A stretch of 64,000 nt of DNA from contig CAVPNW010000016.1 of NCBI GenBank assembly GCA_963706875.1, forward strand, positions 1-64,000, given 5' to 3'. This stretch comes from Prado023 sp963706875 (lineage in GTDB: Bacteria > Actinomycetota > Actinomycetes > S36-B12 > CAIYMF01). Of the stretch, positions 9,370 through 18,975 are shown one piece after another. Made by a program: the position numbers and the translations under genes. Every line of letters begins with the position of its first letter. Positions within the stretch are counted from its first letter, which is position 1. The notes beneath the pieces are model-generated. The model searched no databases. It was not told the DNA's origin and worked only from the letters and a program-made list of their open reading frames with translations.

Positions 9370-10885
9370 ATGGCCTCTGATGACGTCACGACCCCGCACA
9401 CCGAGTCCGAGCACGCGGCTGACCTGACGCCCCCGCCGGTCCGCAAGCGCCCGGCGATGAGCCGGCACCTGGTCGACTGGCTCGGCAACGACTGGGAGCC
9501 GGCCCCGCGGATGGCCCACCCCGCCGAGGGCTCGGGCGTCGCGGCCCACACGCCCGCGCGCAGGTCGGCACTGTCCGAGCACTTCGCGGGCCAGCTGATC
9601 GTCGTCCCGTCGGGCCTGCTGAAGACACGCGCCAACGACACGCAGTACCCGTTCCGGGCGTCGTCAGCGTTCGTGTGGCTGACCGGCGAGACGGTCGAGG
9701 GTGCGGTCCTCGTGATGGCGCCCACGCGCCGACCGGTCCGGCCACGACTCCACCCTGTACGTCCGCGAGTACCACCACGCCGGATCCGAGGGGTACTTCA
9801 CCGACCACCAGTTCGGCGCCATCTGGGTGGGCAACGTCCCCACCCCCGCCGAGACCGGCGAGCTGCTGGCCCTCGACTGCCGCCCGCTGGCTGAACTCCC
9901 CCACGCCCTGGCGGCCTGGCGCGACGAGGAGTGCGCCCTGCTCACAGGGCACGATCCCATCGTCGATCCCCTGCTCCCCCGCGGCACCGGCCAGAAGCTC
10001 GCCGCCGTGATCGACGAGCTGCGCCTGGTCAAGGACGACTGGGAGATCTCACGCCTGCAGCACGCCTGCGACGCCACCGCCCGAGGATTCGCCGACGTCG
10101 TGCGCGAGATCCCGCTGGTCCTCGACCGCCCCGTTCGCGGCGAGCGCTGGCTCGAGGGCACGTTCTGGCGGCGCGCCCGCCTGGAGGGCAACGAGGTCGG
10201 CTACACCTCCATCGTCGGATCCGGGGCGAACGGCACGACCCTGCACTGGTGGCGCAACAACGGCCAGCTCCGGTCCGGTGACCTCCTGCTCGCCGACATG
10301 GGTGTGGAGACCGAGGAGATCCACACCGCCGACGTCACCCGCACCTTCCCGCTCACCGGCGAATGGTCGGCGACCCAGCGCAAGGTCTACGCGGCCGTGC
10401 TCGAGGCGCAGGAGGCGGGCATCGCCGAGTGCCGGGTGGGCAACGACTTCCTCGCCGCCAACCGCGCGTGCATGCGCGTGCTGGCCGAGCACCTGCACTC
10501 GTGGGGCATCCTCGACGTGGCCCCGGACGTCTCCTGCAGCGACGATCCCGAGCAGCCCGGCGCAGGTCACCACCGCCGCTGGACCCTGCATGGCGTGTCC
10601 CACAGCCTCGGCCTCGACGTCCACGACTGCGCCCAGGCCCGCGAGGAGGCCTACACCCACGGGCCGCTGGGAGCCAACCACGTCCTGACCGTCGAGCCGG
10701 GCCTGTACTTCCAGCCCAACGACCTGTCCGTGCCGGCGGAGTTCCGCGGGATCAGCGTGCGCATCGAGGACGACATCCAGGTGACGCCCCACGGCCCGGT
10801 CAACCTCTCGGGCGCCCTCCCCCGCGACCCCGACGCGATCACCGCGTGGATGCGCGACGCCCGGGCCACCCCCCTGGCGTTCTGA
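9370..10885 (+). CDS. M24B family aminopeptidase P (Xaa-Pro aminopeptidase), one frameshift
   Basis: Removes N-terminal residues that precede proline. About 505 residues once a single extra base near 9725-9745 is removed; this restores GHDSTLYVREYHHAGSEGY. The N-terminal creatinase-like domain precedes the pita-bread catalytic domain, whose five metal ligands are all visible: Asp in LLADMGVE, Asp in HTADVTRTFP, His in HGVSHSLGLDVHD, Glu in LTVEPGLYF and Glu in VRIEDDIQV. It is divergent from ribF. It lies with the dienelactone hydrolase between ribF and truB, which are usually adjacent in this family of operons. Confidence 0.9.
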
Positions 10886-10965
10886 GCCGCCGCATTCACC
10901 CGGGGACCCGTCCCGACGGCGGTCCGGTAGCCTCCCGCGCTCCCCGCCCGAGGCGGTCGGCCATC

Positions 10966-11011
10966 AACTTGGGTACTCGTTGCTGTTCTATCGGCAACTT
11001 CATCCCAAATT
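10966..11011 (+). repeat. 46-bp imperfect palindromic repeat, copy A
   Basis: Starts AACTTGGGT and ends CATCCCAAATT, with near-complementary ends and inner GTTGC/GCAAC arms. It has the same length as copy B (11906-11951) and copy C (20465-20510, opposite strand); I count 32 of 46 positions identical to copy B. It lies just outside the 3' end of the dienelactone hydrolase gene. Confidence 0.7.
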
Positions 11012-11056
11012 CTCGTCAGGGCTGGCGCCGCCGCTCCTTTGCAGGGGCACCCACGC

Positions 11057-11818
11057 TCAGCTGGCGGGTGCCTCGTCGATCGGCTCAACCAGATGCCGCG
11101 TCAGGAAGGCCTCGATTCGCTCTCGAGCGAGTTCGGCGCTGGGCCGGTGGTAGCCGTTCCTGATGACCGGTGCAATCAGCTGGAACAGGAACGGGACCTC
11201 GCCGGGTCCGTGGTCGTTGAGGAAGCCGTGACCGGCCTGCGGGTAGACGTCCACCTCGTGCTCCACACCCGCAGCCGTCAACGCCGCGTCCAGCGTCGGC
11301 CCAGCCCCCCGCAGTGAGAGGTCCCGCCCGCCATACGACGCGATGATCGGGCAGGCGCCCACGAAGTACCGCTCGGCGTCCTTCGGGATCATCCCGTAGT
11401 TGGCACTCGCCGCCACGAACCCGTGCCCGGGCGCGAGCGAGAGCGCGAAGCCCCCGCCCATGCAGAACCCCAGGACACCGACCCGGCCGGTGCAGTCGTC
11501 CCGGTCAGCGACCCACGAGCGCACACCCTCGACCTGGTCGAACACCGACCCCTGCCACGTCGCGAAGTCCCGGATCACCGAACGCAGGCAGCCGACGAAG
11601 GTGCCTCCGGCGAACAGGTCCGGCGCAACCGCCAGGAAACCGGAGTCCGCCAACCAGCGGCACTGAGCGACGGTGTCCGCCGTCAGGCCGGCAGCGTCAT
11701 GGATGACAACGACCGCCGGCCACGGTCCGTCGCCGGTCGGGACCTCGAGGTGAATTCCAATTGGACCGTCCGCAGCGTCGATGCGGTTGGTCGGCCGGGG
11801 GCGGGCAATCGGGGTCAT
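11057..11818 (-). CDS. Dienelactone hydrolase family protein
   Basis: Alpha/beta-hydrolase of 253 residues, predicted soluble. The nucleophile elbow is GFCMGGG with Cys119 rather than Ser, as in true dienelactone hydrolases. Asp166 (SYGGRD) and His197 (QAGHGFL) complete the triad. The true substrate cannot be told; no chlorocatechol or other ring-cleavage gene is nearby, so it may be a general ester or lactone hydrolase. The ATG has no Shine-Dalgarno sequence but a TACCGT -10 six bases upstream. The gene is bracketed by two copies of a 46-bp repeat in the same orientation and sits where truB and ribF would normally adjoin, which suggests a later insertion. Confidence 0.88.
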   Translation of the reverse strand: MTPIARPRPTNRIDAADGPIGIHLEVPTGDGPWPAVVVIHDAAGLTADTVAQCRWLADSGFLAVAPDLFAGGTFVGCLRSVIRDFATWQGSVFDQVEGVRSWVADRDDCTGRVGVLGFCMGGGFALSLAPGHGFVAASANYGMIPKDAERYFVGACPIIASYGGRDLSLRGAGPTLDAALTAAGVEHEVDVYPQAGHGFLNDHGPGEVPFLFQLIAPVIRNGYHRPSAELARERIEAFLTRHLVEPIDEAPAS

Positions 11819-11824
11819 GGGAGC

Positions 11825-11830
11825 ACGGTA
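11825..11830 (-). promoter_or_regulatory. -10 element TACCGT, candidate leaderless start
   Basis: TACCGT on the minus strand ends 6 nt before the ATG of the dienelactone hydrolase gene. No ribosome binding site fits in the gap. Confidence 0.5.
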
Positions 11831-11905
11831 GCGACCCGGATACGCCCACCGGGTGGATTGGCAGGGCCCCGACCACGCCACCCGTCGTCTGAGGTCGCTG
11901 ACATC

Positions 11906-11951
11906 AATTCGGGATCGAAATGCCGTTCTTGCAGCAACTCCATCCCGAATT
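11906..11951 (+). repeat. 46-bp palindromic repeat, copy B
   Basis: Ends are a perfect 9-bp inverted repeat (AATTCGGGA / TCCCGAATT). Same length and spacing as copies A and C, including the shared GCAACT near the right arm. It lies upstream of the dienelactone hydrolase gene and 62 bases past the truB stop. Confidence 0.75.
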
Positions 11952-12013
11952 GGTGTCCACGAGCCGCTGTGGCCACCCGGGAGGATCGAGAAGCGCCCAA
12001 GGGCTCTGACGCC

Positions 12014-13048
12014 CTACGGCTGGGAGAAGACCGCGAGGTACTCGGCGGTGTCGTCCGGGCGGGGACGGGCCAGGGCGAGGAACTCCCCGTCGCAGGCGAA
12101 CAGCGCGTGCGCGGGTGCGGTGCGTTCGGCCCAGTCGGGGGTGTGCGTGTGGGCAGCCTCCAGAGCGGCCCTGTGGGGATCGGCCACGGACTCCTCGAGG
12201 CACTCGGGCTTCGACGCCCGAGCCCAGGCCATGCCCAACTCGATCGTGCGGCCGTAGCGCACGGCGTTGGCATCCGCTGCGGTCAGGGTGACCGACGGGA
12301 AGGCCGCGTGCGCGACGGCGGCCATGTCGAGGACCTCAAGTCCGTCCTCCGCCAACTGCTCCAGGGTCCGGGCCCGGGCGAGGTCGAAGCACCCGACCCG
12401 GGTCCGGCGCAGCGCGGTCAGGTGCCCACCTACGCCGAGCGCCTCACCGAGGTCGCGCGCCAGGGCCCGGACGTACGTGCCTGAGGAGCAGGTCACCACG
12501 ACGTCCACGTCCAGTGCGCCGAGCTCGGGCTGCGGCCGGACATCGAGCACGTCGAACGCCCCCACGATCACCGGCCGCTCCGCGAGCTCGAAGTCCTCGC
12601 CGGCGCGCACCCGATCATGGGAACGTCGTCCCTCGACCTTGATCGCCGAGACCGACGACGGCCGCTGCATGATCGGCCCGGTGAGGGTGGCGATGACGGG
12701 TGCGAGATCGGCGGCGCTCAGCGCGTCTGCCGGTGCGCCGCCCAGGCGCTCCCCCTCGGCGTCGTCGGTGACGGTGGCCCAACCCAGCCGGATGGTCGCC
12801 GCATAGGTCTTGTCCGAGCCGCTGATGTGCCCGAGCAGCCGGGTGGCTCGGCCGATCCCGACCACCAGCACCCCGGTGGCCATGGGATCCAGCGTGCCTG
12901 CGTGGCCGACGCGGCGGGTGCCGGCCAGCCGGCGCATCCGGGAGACGACGTCGTGGGAGGTCCAGCCCGCGGGCTTGTCGACGATGACGATTCCTTCAGG
13001 CGGGCTGGCCTTCGCAGCCGGCGCCGATTCAGTGGCAGTCTCGGACAA
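12014..13048 (-). CDS. truB: tRNA pseudouridine(55) synthase
   Basis: Makes the universal T-loop pseudouridine 55 in tRNA. The catalytic Asp is in GHAGTLDPMATGVL (about residue 54), following GIVIVDKPAGWTSHDVV; the middle carries DKTYAATIRLG and TCSSGTYVRALARDLG. About 344 residues with the TTG start proposed here, one base after the rbfA stop codon. A start further in, nearer GIVIVDKP, is possible, and I see no good Shine-Dalgarno sequence to decide. The C-terminal 60 residues, after the catalytic domain, resemble the extra TruB C-terminal domain of actinobacteria. Close linkage to rbfA fits co-transcription. Confidence 0.93.
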   Translation of the reverse strand: MSETATESAPAAKASPPEGIVIVDKPAGWTSHDVVSRMRRLAGTRRVGHAGTLDPMATGVLVVGIGRATRLLGHISGSDKTYAATIRLGWATVTDDAEGERLGGAPADALSAADLAPVIATLTGPIMQRPSSVSAIKVEGRRSHDRVRAGEDFELAERPVIVGAFDVLDVRPQPELGALDVDVVVTCSSGTYVRALARDLGEALGVGGHLTALRRTRVGCFDLARARTLEQLAEDGLEVLDMAAVAHAAFPSVTLTAADANAVRYGRTIELGMAWARASKPECLEESVADPHRAALEAAHTHTPDWAERTAPAHALFACDGEFLALARPRPDDTAEYLAVFSQP

Positions 13049-13049
13049 C

Positions 13050-13550
13050 TCAGTCGTCGATTCCGGCGAGCGGATTGCGGGCGGGCGCCTCGTCGTCAAG
13101 GTCGTCGGCGTCCTCGTCTGCGCGCGGAGCCTTGTACGGGTCGGCCTCGCCGGCGTACTCCGCACCCTCCCGAACGGCGGCGACTGCCGCATCCGTGGCC
13201 GCGGCCTGGGCCAGCAGGTCGTCGATGTGCCGGGCGTTCTCCGGGACGCCGTCGGCGATGAACGTCAGCGAGGGCGTGTGCCGCACGCCGGTCTGCCGTC
13301 CGACCTCCGTGCGCAGGATGCCCTTCGCGGACTCCAGCGCCGTGGCGGTCTCCGCCAGCTCGTCCGGCGAGCCGAGGACGGTGTAGAACACCGTCGCCTC
13401 ACGCATGTCGTTGGTGACCCGCGCGTCCGTGATCGTCACGAAGCCGAGCCTCGGGTCCTTGACCCGGGTCTCCAGGGTCTCGGCCACGATGACCTTGACC
13501 CTGTCTGCCAACCGGCGCACCCGCGCCTCATGGGCTCCCACGATGCCCAC
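13050..13550 (-). CDS. rbfA: Ribosome-binding factor A
   Basis: 30S subunit maturation factor that binds near helix 1 of 16S rRNA. 166 residues: a KH-like RbfA core (ARVRRLADRVKVIVAETLE, DPRLGFVTITDARVT, GRQTGVRHTPSLTFIAD) followed by an acidic, Asp/Glu/Ala-rich tail of about 50 residues that is longer than in the E. coli protein but common in actinobacteria. It lies between DUF503 and truB, with only one base to the proposed truB start. Confidence 0.95.
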   Translation of the reverse strand: MGIVGAHEARVRRLADRVKVIVAETLETRVKDPRLGFVTITDARVTNDMREATVFYTVLGSPDELAETATALESAKGILRTEVGRQTGVRHTPSLTFIADGVPENARHIDDLLAQAAATDAAVAAVREGAEYAGEADPYKAPRADEDADDLDDEAPARNPLAGIDD

Positions 13551-13596
13551 CTCTCTTAGTCAGTCCCCGTCACCAGTACTGCGTCGTGCCCGGCTG

Positions 13597-13893
13597 TCAG
13601 TCGTCGTCTCCGACGAACCTCTGCCGGGCGCCGATCACCTCGAACTCCGGACGCTGCGCCACCAGTCGCTCGCACGCATCGAGCACCTGCCGGCAGTGCG
13701 CCAGGTCGGGACTGACCACGGCGACCCCCACAAGTGTGCGCCTGTGGAGGTCCAGATGGCCAGCCTCGGACGCGGCCACTTCGAACCGGCGGCGCAACTC
13801 GGCCACCAGCCCACGAACGTGGCTGCGCTTGTCCTTCAACGATCGGACGTCGTTGGGGAGCAGCAGGTCAACATCGAGGATCCCGACGAACAC
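13597..13893 (-). CDS. DUF503 family protein (YlxP-like)
   Basis: 98-residue small protein starting at GTG (MFVGILDVDLLLPNDVRSLK). The pattern of an N-terminal strand, SLKDKRSHVRGLVAELRRRF and a later GVAVVSPD strand matches DUF503, a family found between infB and rbfA in many bacteria, as here. The function is not settled; the location suggests a role in translation or ribosome assembly. No unusual features. Confidence 0.88.
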   Translation of the reverse strand: MFVGILDVDLLLPNDVRSLKDKRSHVRGLVAELRRRFEVAASEAGHLDLHRRTLVGVAVVSPDLAHCRQVLDACERLVAQRPEFEVIGARQRFVGDDD

Positions 13894-13909
13894 CGCTGCT
13901 CCCCCACGA

Positions 13910-16778
13910 CTAGGCGCGGGACTTCTCCCGCATCTCGAACGTCTCGATCACGTCATCGACCTTGATGTCGCCGAACGACCCCAGGCCGATGCCGCACTCG
14001 AAGCCATCACGCACCTCCGTGGCATCGTCCTTGAACCGTCGCAGCGAGGCGACCGTGAGGTTGTCCGCCACCACGACGCCGTCGCGGACCAGGCGCGCCT
14101 TGCTGTTGCGCTTGATGACCCCGGAGCGGACCAGCGAGCCGGCGATGGTGCCGACCTTGCTGGACTTGAAGACCTCGCGCACCTCGGCGGTGCCCAGCTG
14201 GGCCTCCTCGTACTCCGGCTTGAGCATGCCCTTGAGGGCAGCCTCGATGTCATCGATCGCCGAGTAGATGACGTTGTAGTACCGGATGTCCACACCCTCG
14301 CGGTCGGCGAGCTCGGTGGCCTTGCCCTGCGGCCGGACGTTGAAGCCGATGATGACGGCCTTCGACGCCGCGGCGAGCATGACGTTGGTCTCGGTGATCG
14401 CACCGACACCGCGGTCGATGATCCGCAGGTTGACCTCCTCGCCGACGTCGATCTGCATCAGCGAGTCCTCGAGGGCCTCGACCGAGCCGGACACGTCGCC
14501 CTTGAGGATCAGGTTGAGCTCCTGGACCTCGCCGGTCTCCAGCTGCTTGAGGAAGTCCTCGAGCGTCCGCCTGCCCCGCCGCTTGGCCAGCTGCGCGTTG
14601 CGCTCACGGGCCTGACGGGTCTGGGCGATCTGGCGTGCCACCCGGTCCTCGCCGACGACGAGGAACGAGTCACCGGCACCGGGCACGGAGGTCAGGCCGA
14701 GGACCTGCACCGGACGTGCCGGTGTGGCCTCCTCCACCGGGTCTCCGTGCTCGTCGAGCATGGCCCGGACGCGCCCGAAGGCATCGCCGGCCACGATCGA
14801 GTCGCCAGGGCGCAGCGTGCCGCGCTGGACCAGCACCGTGGCCACCGGGCCGCGACCGCGGTCCAGGTGCGCCTCGATCGCCACACCCTGGGCGTCCTGC
14901 TTGGGGTTGGCCCGCAGGTCCAGGGTGGCGTCCGCCGTGAGCACGAGAGCCTCGAGCAGGGCGTCGATGTTGAGACGTCCCTTGGCCGACACGTCGACGA
15001 ACATGGTGTCGCCGCCGAACTCCTCGGCCACCAGCCCGTACTCGGTGAGCTGTCCGCGCACCTTGACGGGGTCAGCACCCTCCTTGTCGATCTTGTTGAC
15101 CGCGACGACGATCGGCACGCCGGCGGCCTGCGCGTGGTTCAGCGCCTCCACCGTCTGCGGCTTCACGCCGTCGTCGGCCGCCACGACCAGCACCGCGATG
15201 TCGGTGACCTGGGCACCACGGGCACGCATGGCGGTGAACGCCTCGTGGCCCGGGGTGTCGATGAAGGTCAGCGTGCGGTCGGCGCCGCCCACCGGGACGG
15301 TCACCTGGTAGGCGCCGATGTGCTGGGTGATGCCTCCGGCCTCACCCTCGACCACCTTCGTGGAGCGGATCGCGTCGAGCAGCTTGGTCTTGCCGTGGTC
15401 GACGTGGCCCATGACCGTGACGACCGGGGGTCGCACGACCAGGTCGGACTCGTCGCCCTCGTCCTCGCCGAACTCGAGGTCGAAGGTGCCCAGCAGCTCG
15501 CGGTCCTCGTCCTCGGGCGAGACGACCTGGACGTCGAAGTCCAGCTCCTGGCCCAGCAGGCGCAGCGTGTCGTCATCGACCGACTGGGTGGCGGTGAGCA
15601 TCTCGCCGAGCTTGAACATCACGGTGACCAGGTCGGCCGCCGAGCAGTTGATCCGCTCGGCGAAGTCGGTCAGCGAGGCGCCACGGGGCAGCCGGACGAC
15701 CGCGCCGTTGCCGCGCGGGAGCCGCACGCCACCGATCGCGGGGGCCTGCATGTTCTCGTACTCCTGGCGCTTGGCGCGCTTGGACTTGCGACCCTTCGTC
15801 GGGCCGACCGCCGGGGCGTCCGAAGGCGCCCGCTGTGCCACCACGACCGGGGCCACCGGGACGGCCACCACCACCGGGACGACCCGGCGCACCTGCGCCA
15901 GGACCACCACCCGGACCGGCGGGGCGGTACCCACCAGGACCACCGGTTCCACCTCCAGCACCGCCGGGACGGAAGCCACCGGCACCACCGGGACCACCGG
16001 GACGTGAACCACCGGCACCGGGACCACCCGGACGACTGGGCGCCCCACCGGGACCACCGGGGCGAGCGCTGGGGCCACCGGGACGTGCACCCGGTCCACC
16101 GGGACGCCCAGGGGCACCCGGACGGACCGCGGGACGTGGGGGCATCGAGCCGGGGTTGGGACGGGGGCCACCGGGACCTGCCGGAGCCGCAGGACGCGGG
16201 GCGACGCCCGGCCCCGCAGCGGCGGCCGGAGCGGCGCGACCCATGCCCGAACCGGAGAACGGGTTGTTGCCCGGGCGCGGGCCCGGGGACGGGCGGCCCA
16301 TGCCGGGGCTGCCGTAGGGGTTGTTGCCCGGGCGCGGGCCCGGGGCCGGACGGGCGGCCGTGCCACCGTCCGTCGGCGCCTCGGTCGACGCCGCTGCGGC
16401 GGCCGCGGCTGGGGCAGTTGGCGCTGCCGGGGCCTCCGGCGCGGCGGGAGCCACCGGGGCTGCCGGAGCCTCGGGTGCAGCGGCGGCCGGCCCGGCGGGC
16501 GTGGCCGCGACAGCCGGCGCACTCGGCGCAGTCGGGGGCTCCGTGCTCGCCTCAGCGGCGGCAGGCTTGGATGCGGGCTTCCCAGGGGTCGCGCCCCCGG
16601 TTGCCTTCGGTGCCGCGGGCTTGGCCGGGAAGGCCTCACGCAGCTTGCGCTCAACAGGGGCCTCGATCGTCGAGGCCGCCGACTTCACATACTCACCGTT
16701 CGCGTTGAGCCACGTAACGGCGTCCTTGCTGGGAATCCCCAACTCCTTGGCCAGTGTGCTGACCCGGACCTTCGACAC
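13910..16778 (-). CDS. infB: Translation initiation factor IF-2, one frameshift
   Basis: GTPase that delivers initiator tRNA to the 30S subunit. About 956 residues, normal for actinobacteria. The N-terminal IF2_N domain (VRVSTLAKELGIPSKDAVTW) is followed by a long low-complexity stretch rich in Ala, Pro and then Gly/Pro/Arg, a second IF2_N domain, and the G domain with GHVDHGKT (about residue 455), AGGITQHIGAY, DTPGHEAF and NKID. The GTG start follows GGAGAGAA. The frame breaks near 15801-15803, where one extra G separates the Gly-rich region from the KGRKSKRAKRQEYENM segment; since infB is essential, this looks like a sequence error in a GC-rich tract. Confidence 0.95.
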
Positions 16779-16920
16779 TTCTCTCCTCGTCTTGGTCCGA
16801 GCCCCTGGTGTCTGTCAGGGCATGGACCGCTGGTTGCTGGTGGGCGCGCTCATAGCAGCGAGCTCATTGAGTGCTCATTTCCGTTTCGCTCCTCAACCGT
16901 TGAAGTGCGGTCATTTCGTC

Positions 16921-17214
16921 CTAGCCCGACCCCGCCTCGATCCACGCGCGCACGGCCGCGGTGTCGAGTGCTCCCTGGACCCGGAGGGCCCGTGGCAACG
17001 CTCGGCGCCGCTCCGCCAGATCCAGGCAGCTGATGGTCGGATGCAGGTACGCACCTCGACCGGGTTGCCGGAACCGGGGATCCGGGAGGCACAGGCCATC
17101 CCGGGCGGTGACCCGAAGCAGGTCGGTCTTGTCGGCCCGTGTCCGGCAGGCGACGCACGTTCGAGTCGGCTTGCCGTGCTGGGCTGACGCCCCAGAGTCT
17201 AGCGCGGAAGTCAC
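16921..17214 (-). CDS. ylxR: YlxR family RNA-binding protein (DUF448)
   Basis: 97-residue YlxR protein with the diagnostic RTCVACRTRADKTDLLRV segment and GRGAYLHPT. YlxR folds as a small nucleic-acid-binding protein and is linked to RNase P or transcription control in some species. The GTG start overlaps the nusA stop as GTGA, so the two genes are translationally coupled. The usual order nusA-ylxR-infB is kept. A 142-base gap follows before infB. Confidence 0.92.
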   Translation of the reverse strand: MTSALDSGASAQHGKPTRTCVACRTRADKTDLLRVTARDGLCLPDPRFRQPGRGAYLHPTISCLDLAERRRALPRALRVQGALDTAAVRAWIEAGSG

Positions 17215-18224
17215 CGCAGGCCCGAATCCGCACTCTCAGCGTCCACTGGCGCCGTGTCGGACCGGATGTCGATGCGCCATCCGGTCAGACGTGCGGCCAG
17301 CCGGGCGTTCTGGCCCTCCTTGCCGATCGCCAGCGAGAGCTGGTAGTCCGGGACGATCACCCGGGCCGACCGGGTCTCGAGATCCACGACCTCCACCGAG
17401 CTCACCCGGGCGGGCGAGAGGGCGTTTCCGACCATGGTCGCCGGGTCGTCGGACCAGTCCACGATGTCGATCTTCTCGCCGTCGAGCTCGGCCATCACGT
17501 TGCGCACCCGGGAGCCCATCGGGCCGATGCACGCGCCCTTCGGGTTCAGCCCCGGTCGGTGCGAGCGGACAGCCATCTTCGTGCGGTGCCCGGCCTCGCG
17601 CGCCAGGGCCACGATCTCGACCGATCCCTCGGCGATCTCCGGTACCTCGAGGGCGAACAGGGCCTTCACAAGCCCGGGGTGCGTGCGGGAGAGCACGACC
17701 TGTGTGCCCTTGGCGCTGCGCCTGGTGCCCACCACGAGCGCCTTCATCCGGGAGCCGTGGGGGTGCGCCTCCGTGGCGATGGCCTCCTGCGGGGGCAGCA
17801 CGCCCTCGACCTTGCCCAGGTCGACGAAGACCAACCGGGGATCCTGGCCCTGCTGGACCACCCCGGAGACGAGGTCCCCGATCTTGCCCTCGAAGTGGCC
17901 GTGGGTGACGTCGTCCTCGGCCTCCCGCAGGCGCTGGACCAGCACCTGGCGCGCGGTCGTGGAGGCAACCCGGCCGAAGCCATCGGGGGTGTCGTCGAAC
18001 TCGCGCGGGATGAACCCCTCCTCGGCGCCCTCGGGGACGTCCTCGAGGGCCCACACCGTGACGTGACCGGTGTCGCGGTTCAGCTCGACCCTCGCCTGGG
18101 CGGTCGCCCCGGGCGTGTGGTGGTAGGCCACCAGGAGGGCCTGCTCGATCGAGTCGACCAGCAGGTCGACCGAGATCTCCTTGTCCACTGCGACGGCGCG
18201 CAGCGCGGACATGTCGATGTCCAT
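17211..18224 (-). CDS. nusA: Transcription termination/antitermination factor NusA
   Basis: RNA polymerase-associated elongation and termination factor of about 337 residues. An N-terminal RNAP-binding domain (MDIDMSALRAVAVDKEISVD) precedes an S1 domain (GDLVSGVVQQGQDPRLVFVD) and two KH domains (MAVRSHRPGLNPKGACIG with GPMGSRV; IVPDYQLSLAIGKEGQNARL). It lacks the C-terminal acidic repeats of enterobacterial NusA, as usual for actinobacteria. The ATG is preceded by AGGAGG and begins one base after the rimP stop. It overlaps ylxR at its end. Confidence 0.96.
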   Translation of the reverse strand: MDIDMSALRAVAVDKEISVDLLVDSIEQALLVAYHHTPGATAQARVELNRDTGHVTVWALEDVPEGAEEGFIPREFDDTPDGFGRVASTTARQVLVQRLREAEDDVTHGHFEGKIGDLVSGVVQQGQDPRLVFVDLGKVEGVLPPQEAIATEAHPHGSRMKALVVGTRRSAKGTQVVLSRTHPGLVKALFALEVPEIAEGSVEIVALAREAGHRTKMAVRSHRPGLNPKGACIGPMGSRVRNVMAELDGEKIDIVDWSDDPATMVGNALSPARVSSVEVVDLETRSARVIVPDYQLSLAIGKEGQNARLAARLTGWRIDIRSDTAPVDAESADSGLR

Positions 18225-18225
18225 G

Positions 18226-18885
18226 TCAGCCCTCCTGGGGATCGGTGTCGCGGGCGTCGGTCGGGGGGCGTCGTCGGCGGGCGTCGTCCGGGCGGGCGTC
18301 GTCCCCTGAGTCGTCCGTGGCGAGGTCGGTCTCGTCTGGGTCCGTCTCGTCTGGGTCGGTCTCGTCTGGGTCCGTCTCGTCGAGGTCGGTCTCGTCGAGG
18401 TCGGTCTCGTCGAGCTCGGCCTCCTCGATCCGGGTGAACTCCACCTGCACGACCGCGCGGGCCACGTCGGCGTAGGCGACGGCCGTCTCGGCGCCGTCCA
18501 CATCGAGGATCGCCTGCGCCTCATCCGCGCTGAGCACCCGGCCCTCGATGGTGTCCCCGGACTTCGGTGTGACCCGGACCAGCCGGCTCACCGCGCGGGT
18601 CCAGTGCCGCGGGAGGGTCAGGGGGCGGTCGACGCCCGGGGAGGTGACCTCGAGCACGTAGGGCGAATTGCCAAGGATCGTCGAGTCCTCGAGGACCCGG
18701 GAGATCTCGCGGCTGATGCTGGCCACCAGGTCGAGGGTCAGCCCGCCGGTGTGGTGATCGACCACGATGCGCACGAGGCGGCGCTTGCCGGCCTGGCGGA
18801 TGACGACGTCCTCGAGGTCACAGTCCAGGCCCGCGACGATGGGCTCGGCCAGGGACCGCAGCGCCTTGGCCTGGGATGCCGACAT
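18226..18885 (-). CDS. rimP: Ribosome maturation factor RimP with acidic repeat tail
   Basis: Needed for 30S subunit maturation. 219 residues: the RimP N-terminal domain (LAEPIVAGLDCDLEDVVIR, SISREISRVLEDSTILGNSP, YVLEVTSPGVDRPL) and the C-terminal SH3-like domain, then a tail of about 65 residues built on the five-residue unit DETDL/DETDP repeated six times, and a basic end. Typical RimP ends near residue 155, so the tail is extra. The ATG follows a GAGGAGC ribosome binding site. It heads the rimP-nusA-ylxR-infB operon and diverges from the DUF4439 lipoprotein, with the starts about 90 bases apart. Confidence 0.93.
   Translation of the reverse strand: MSASQAKALRSLAEPIVAGLDCDLEDVVIRQAGKRRLVRIVVDHHTGGLTLDLVASISREISRVLEDSTILGNSPYVLEVTSPGVDRPLTLPRHWTRAVSRLVRVTPKSGDTIEGRVLSADEAQAILDVDGAETAVAYADVARAVVQVEFTRIEEAELDETDLDETDLDETDPDETDPDETDPDETDLATDDSGDDARPDDARRRRPPTDARDTDPQEG
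18323..18418 (-). repeat. 15-bp tandem repeat inside rimP
   Basis: About six copies of a 15-bp unit (GACGAGACCGACCTC on the coding strand, with CTC/CCA variants) encode the DETDL/DETDP repeats of the RimP tail. Because the unit is a multiple of three, copy changes would keep the frame. Confidence 0.85.
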
Positions 18886-18975
18886 CGCGTGCTCCTCATG
18901 CTGTTGTGGGGATCCTGTTGTGGGACGAGCAGTTGTGGTGTGCGCGGATGATTCTACCGGTGGGCGTGCGCGGCG

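Noticed and set aside
15830..16330. Dense short repeats that might suggest a CRISPR-like or satellite array
   Set aside because: They encode the Gly/Pro/Arg-rich linker of IF-2, are imperfect, and have no unique spacers.
13586..16708. A 1040-residue plus-strand open frame
   Set aside because: It is antisense to infB and DUF503. High GC removes stop codons from shadow frames; the minus strand has the IF-2 motifs.
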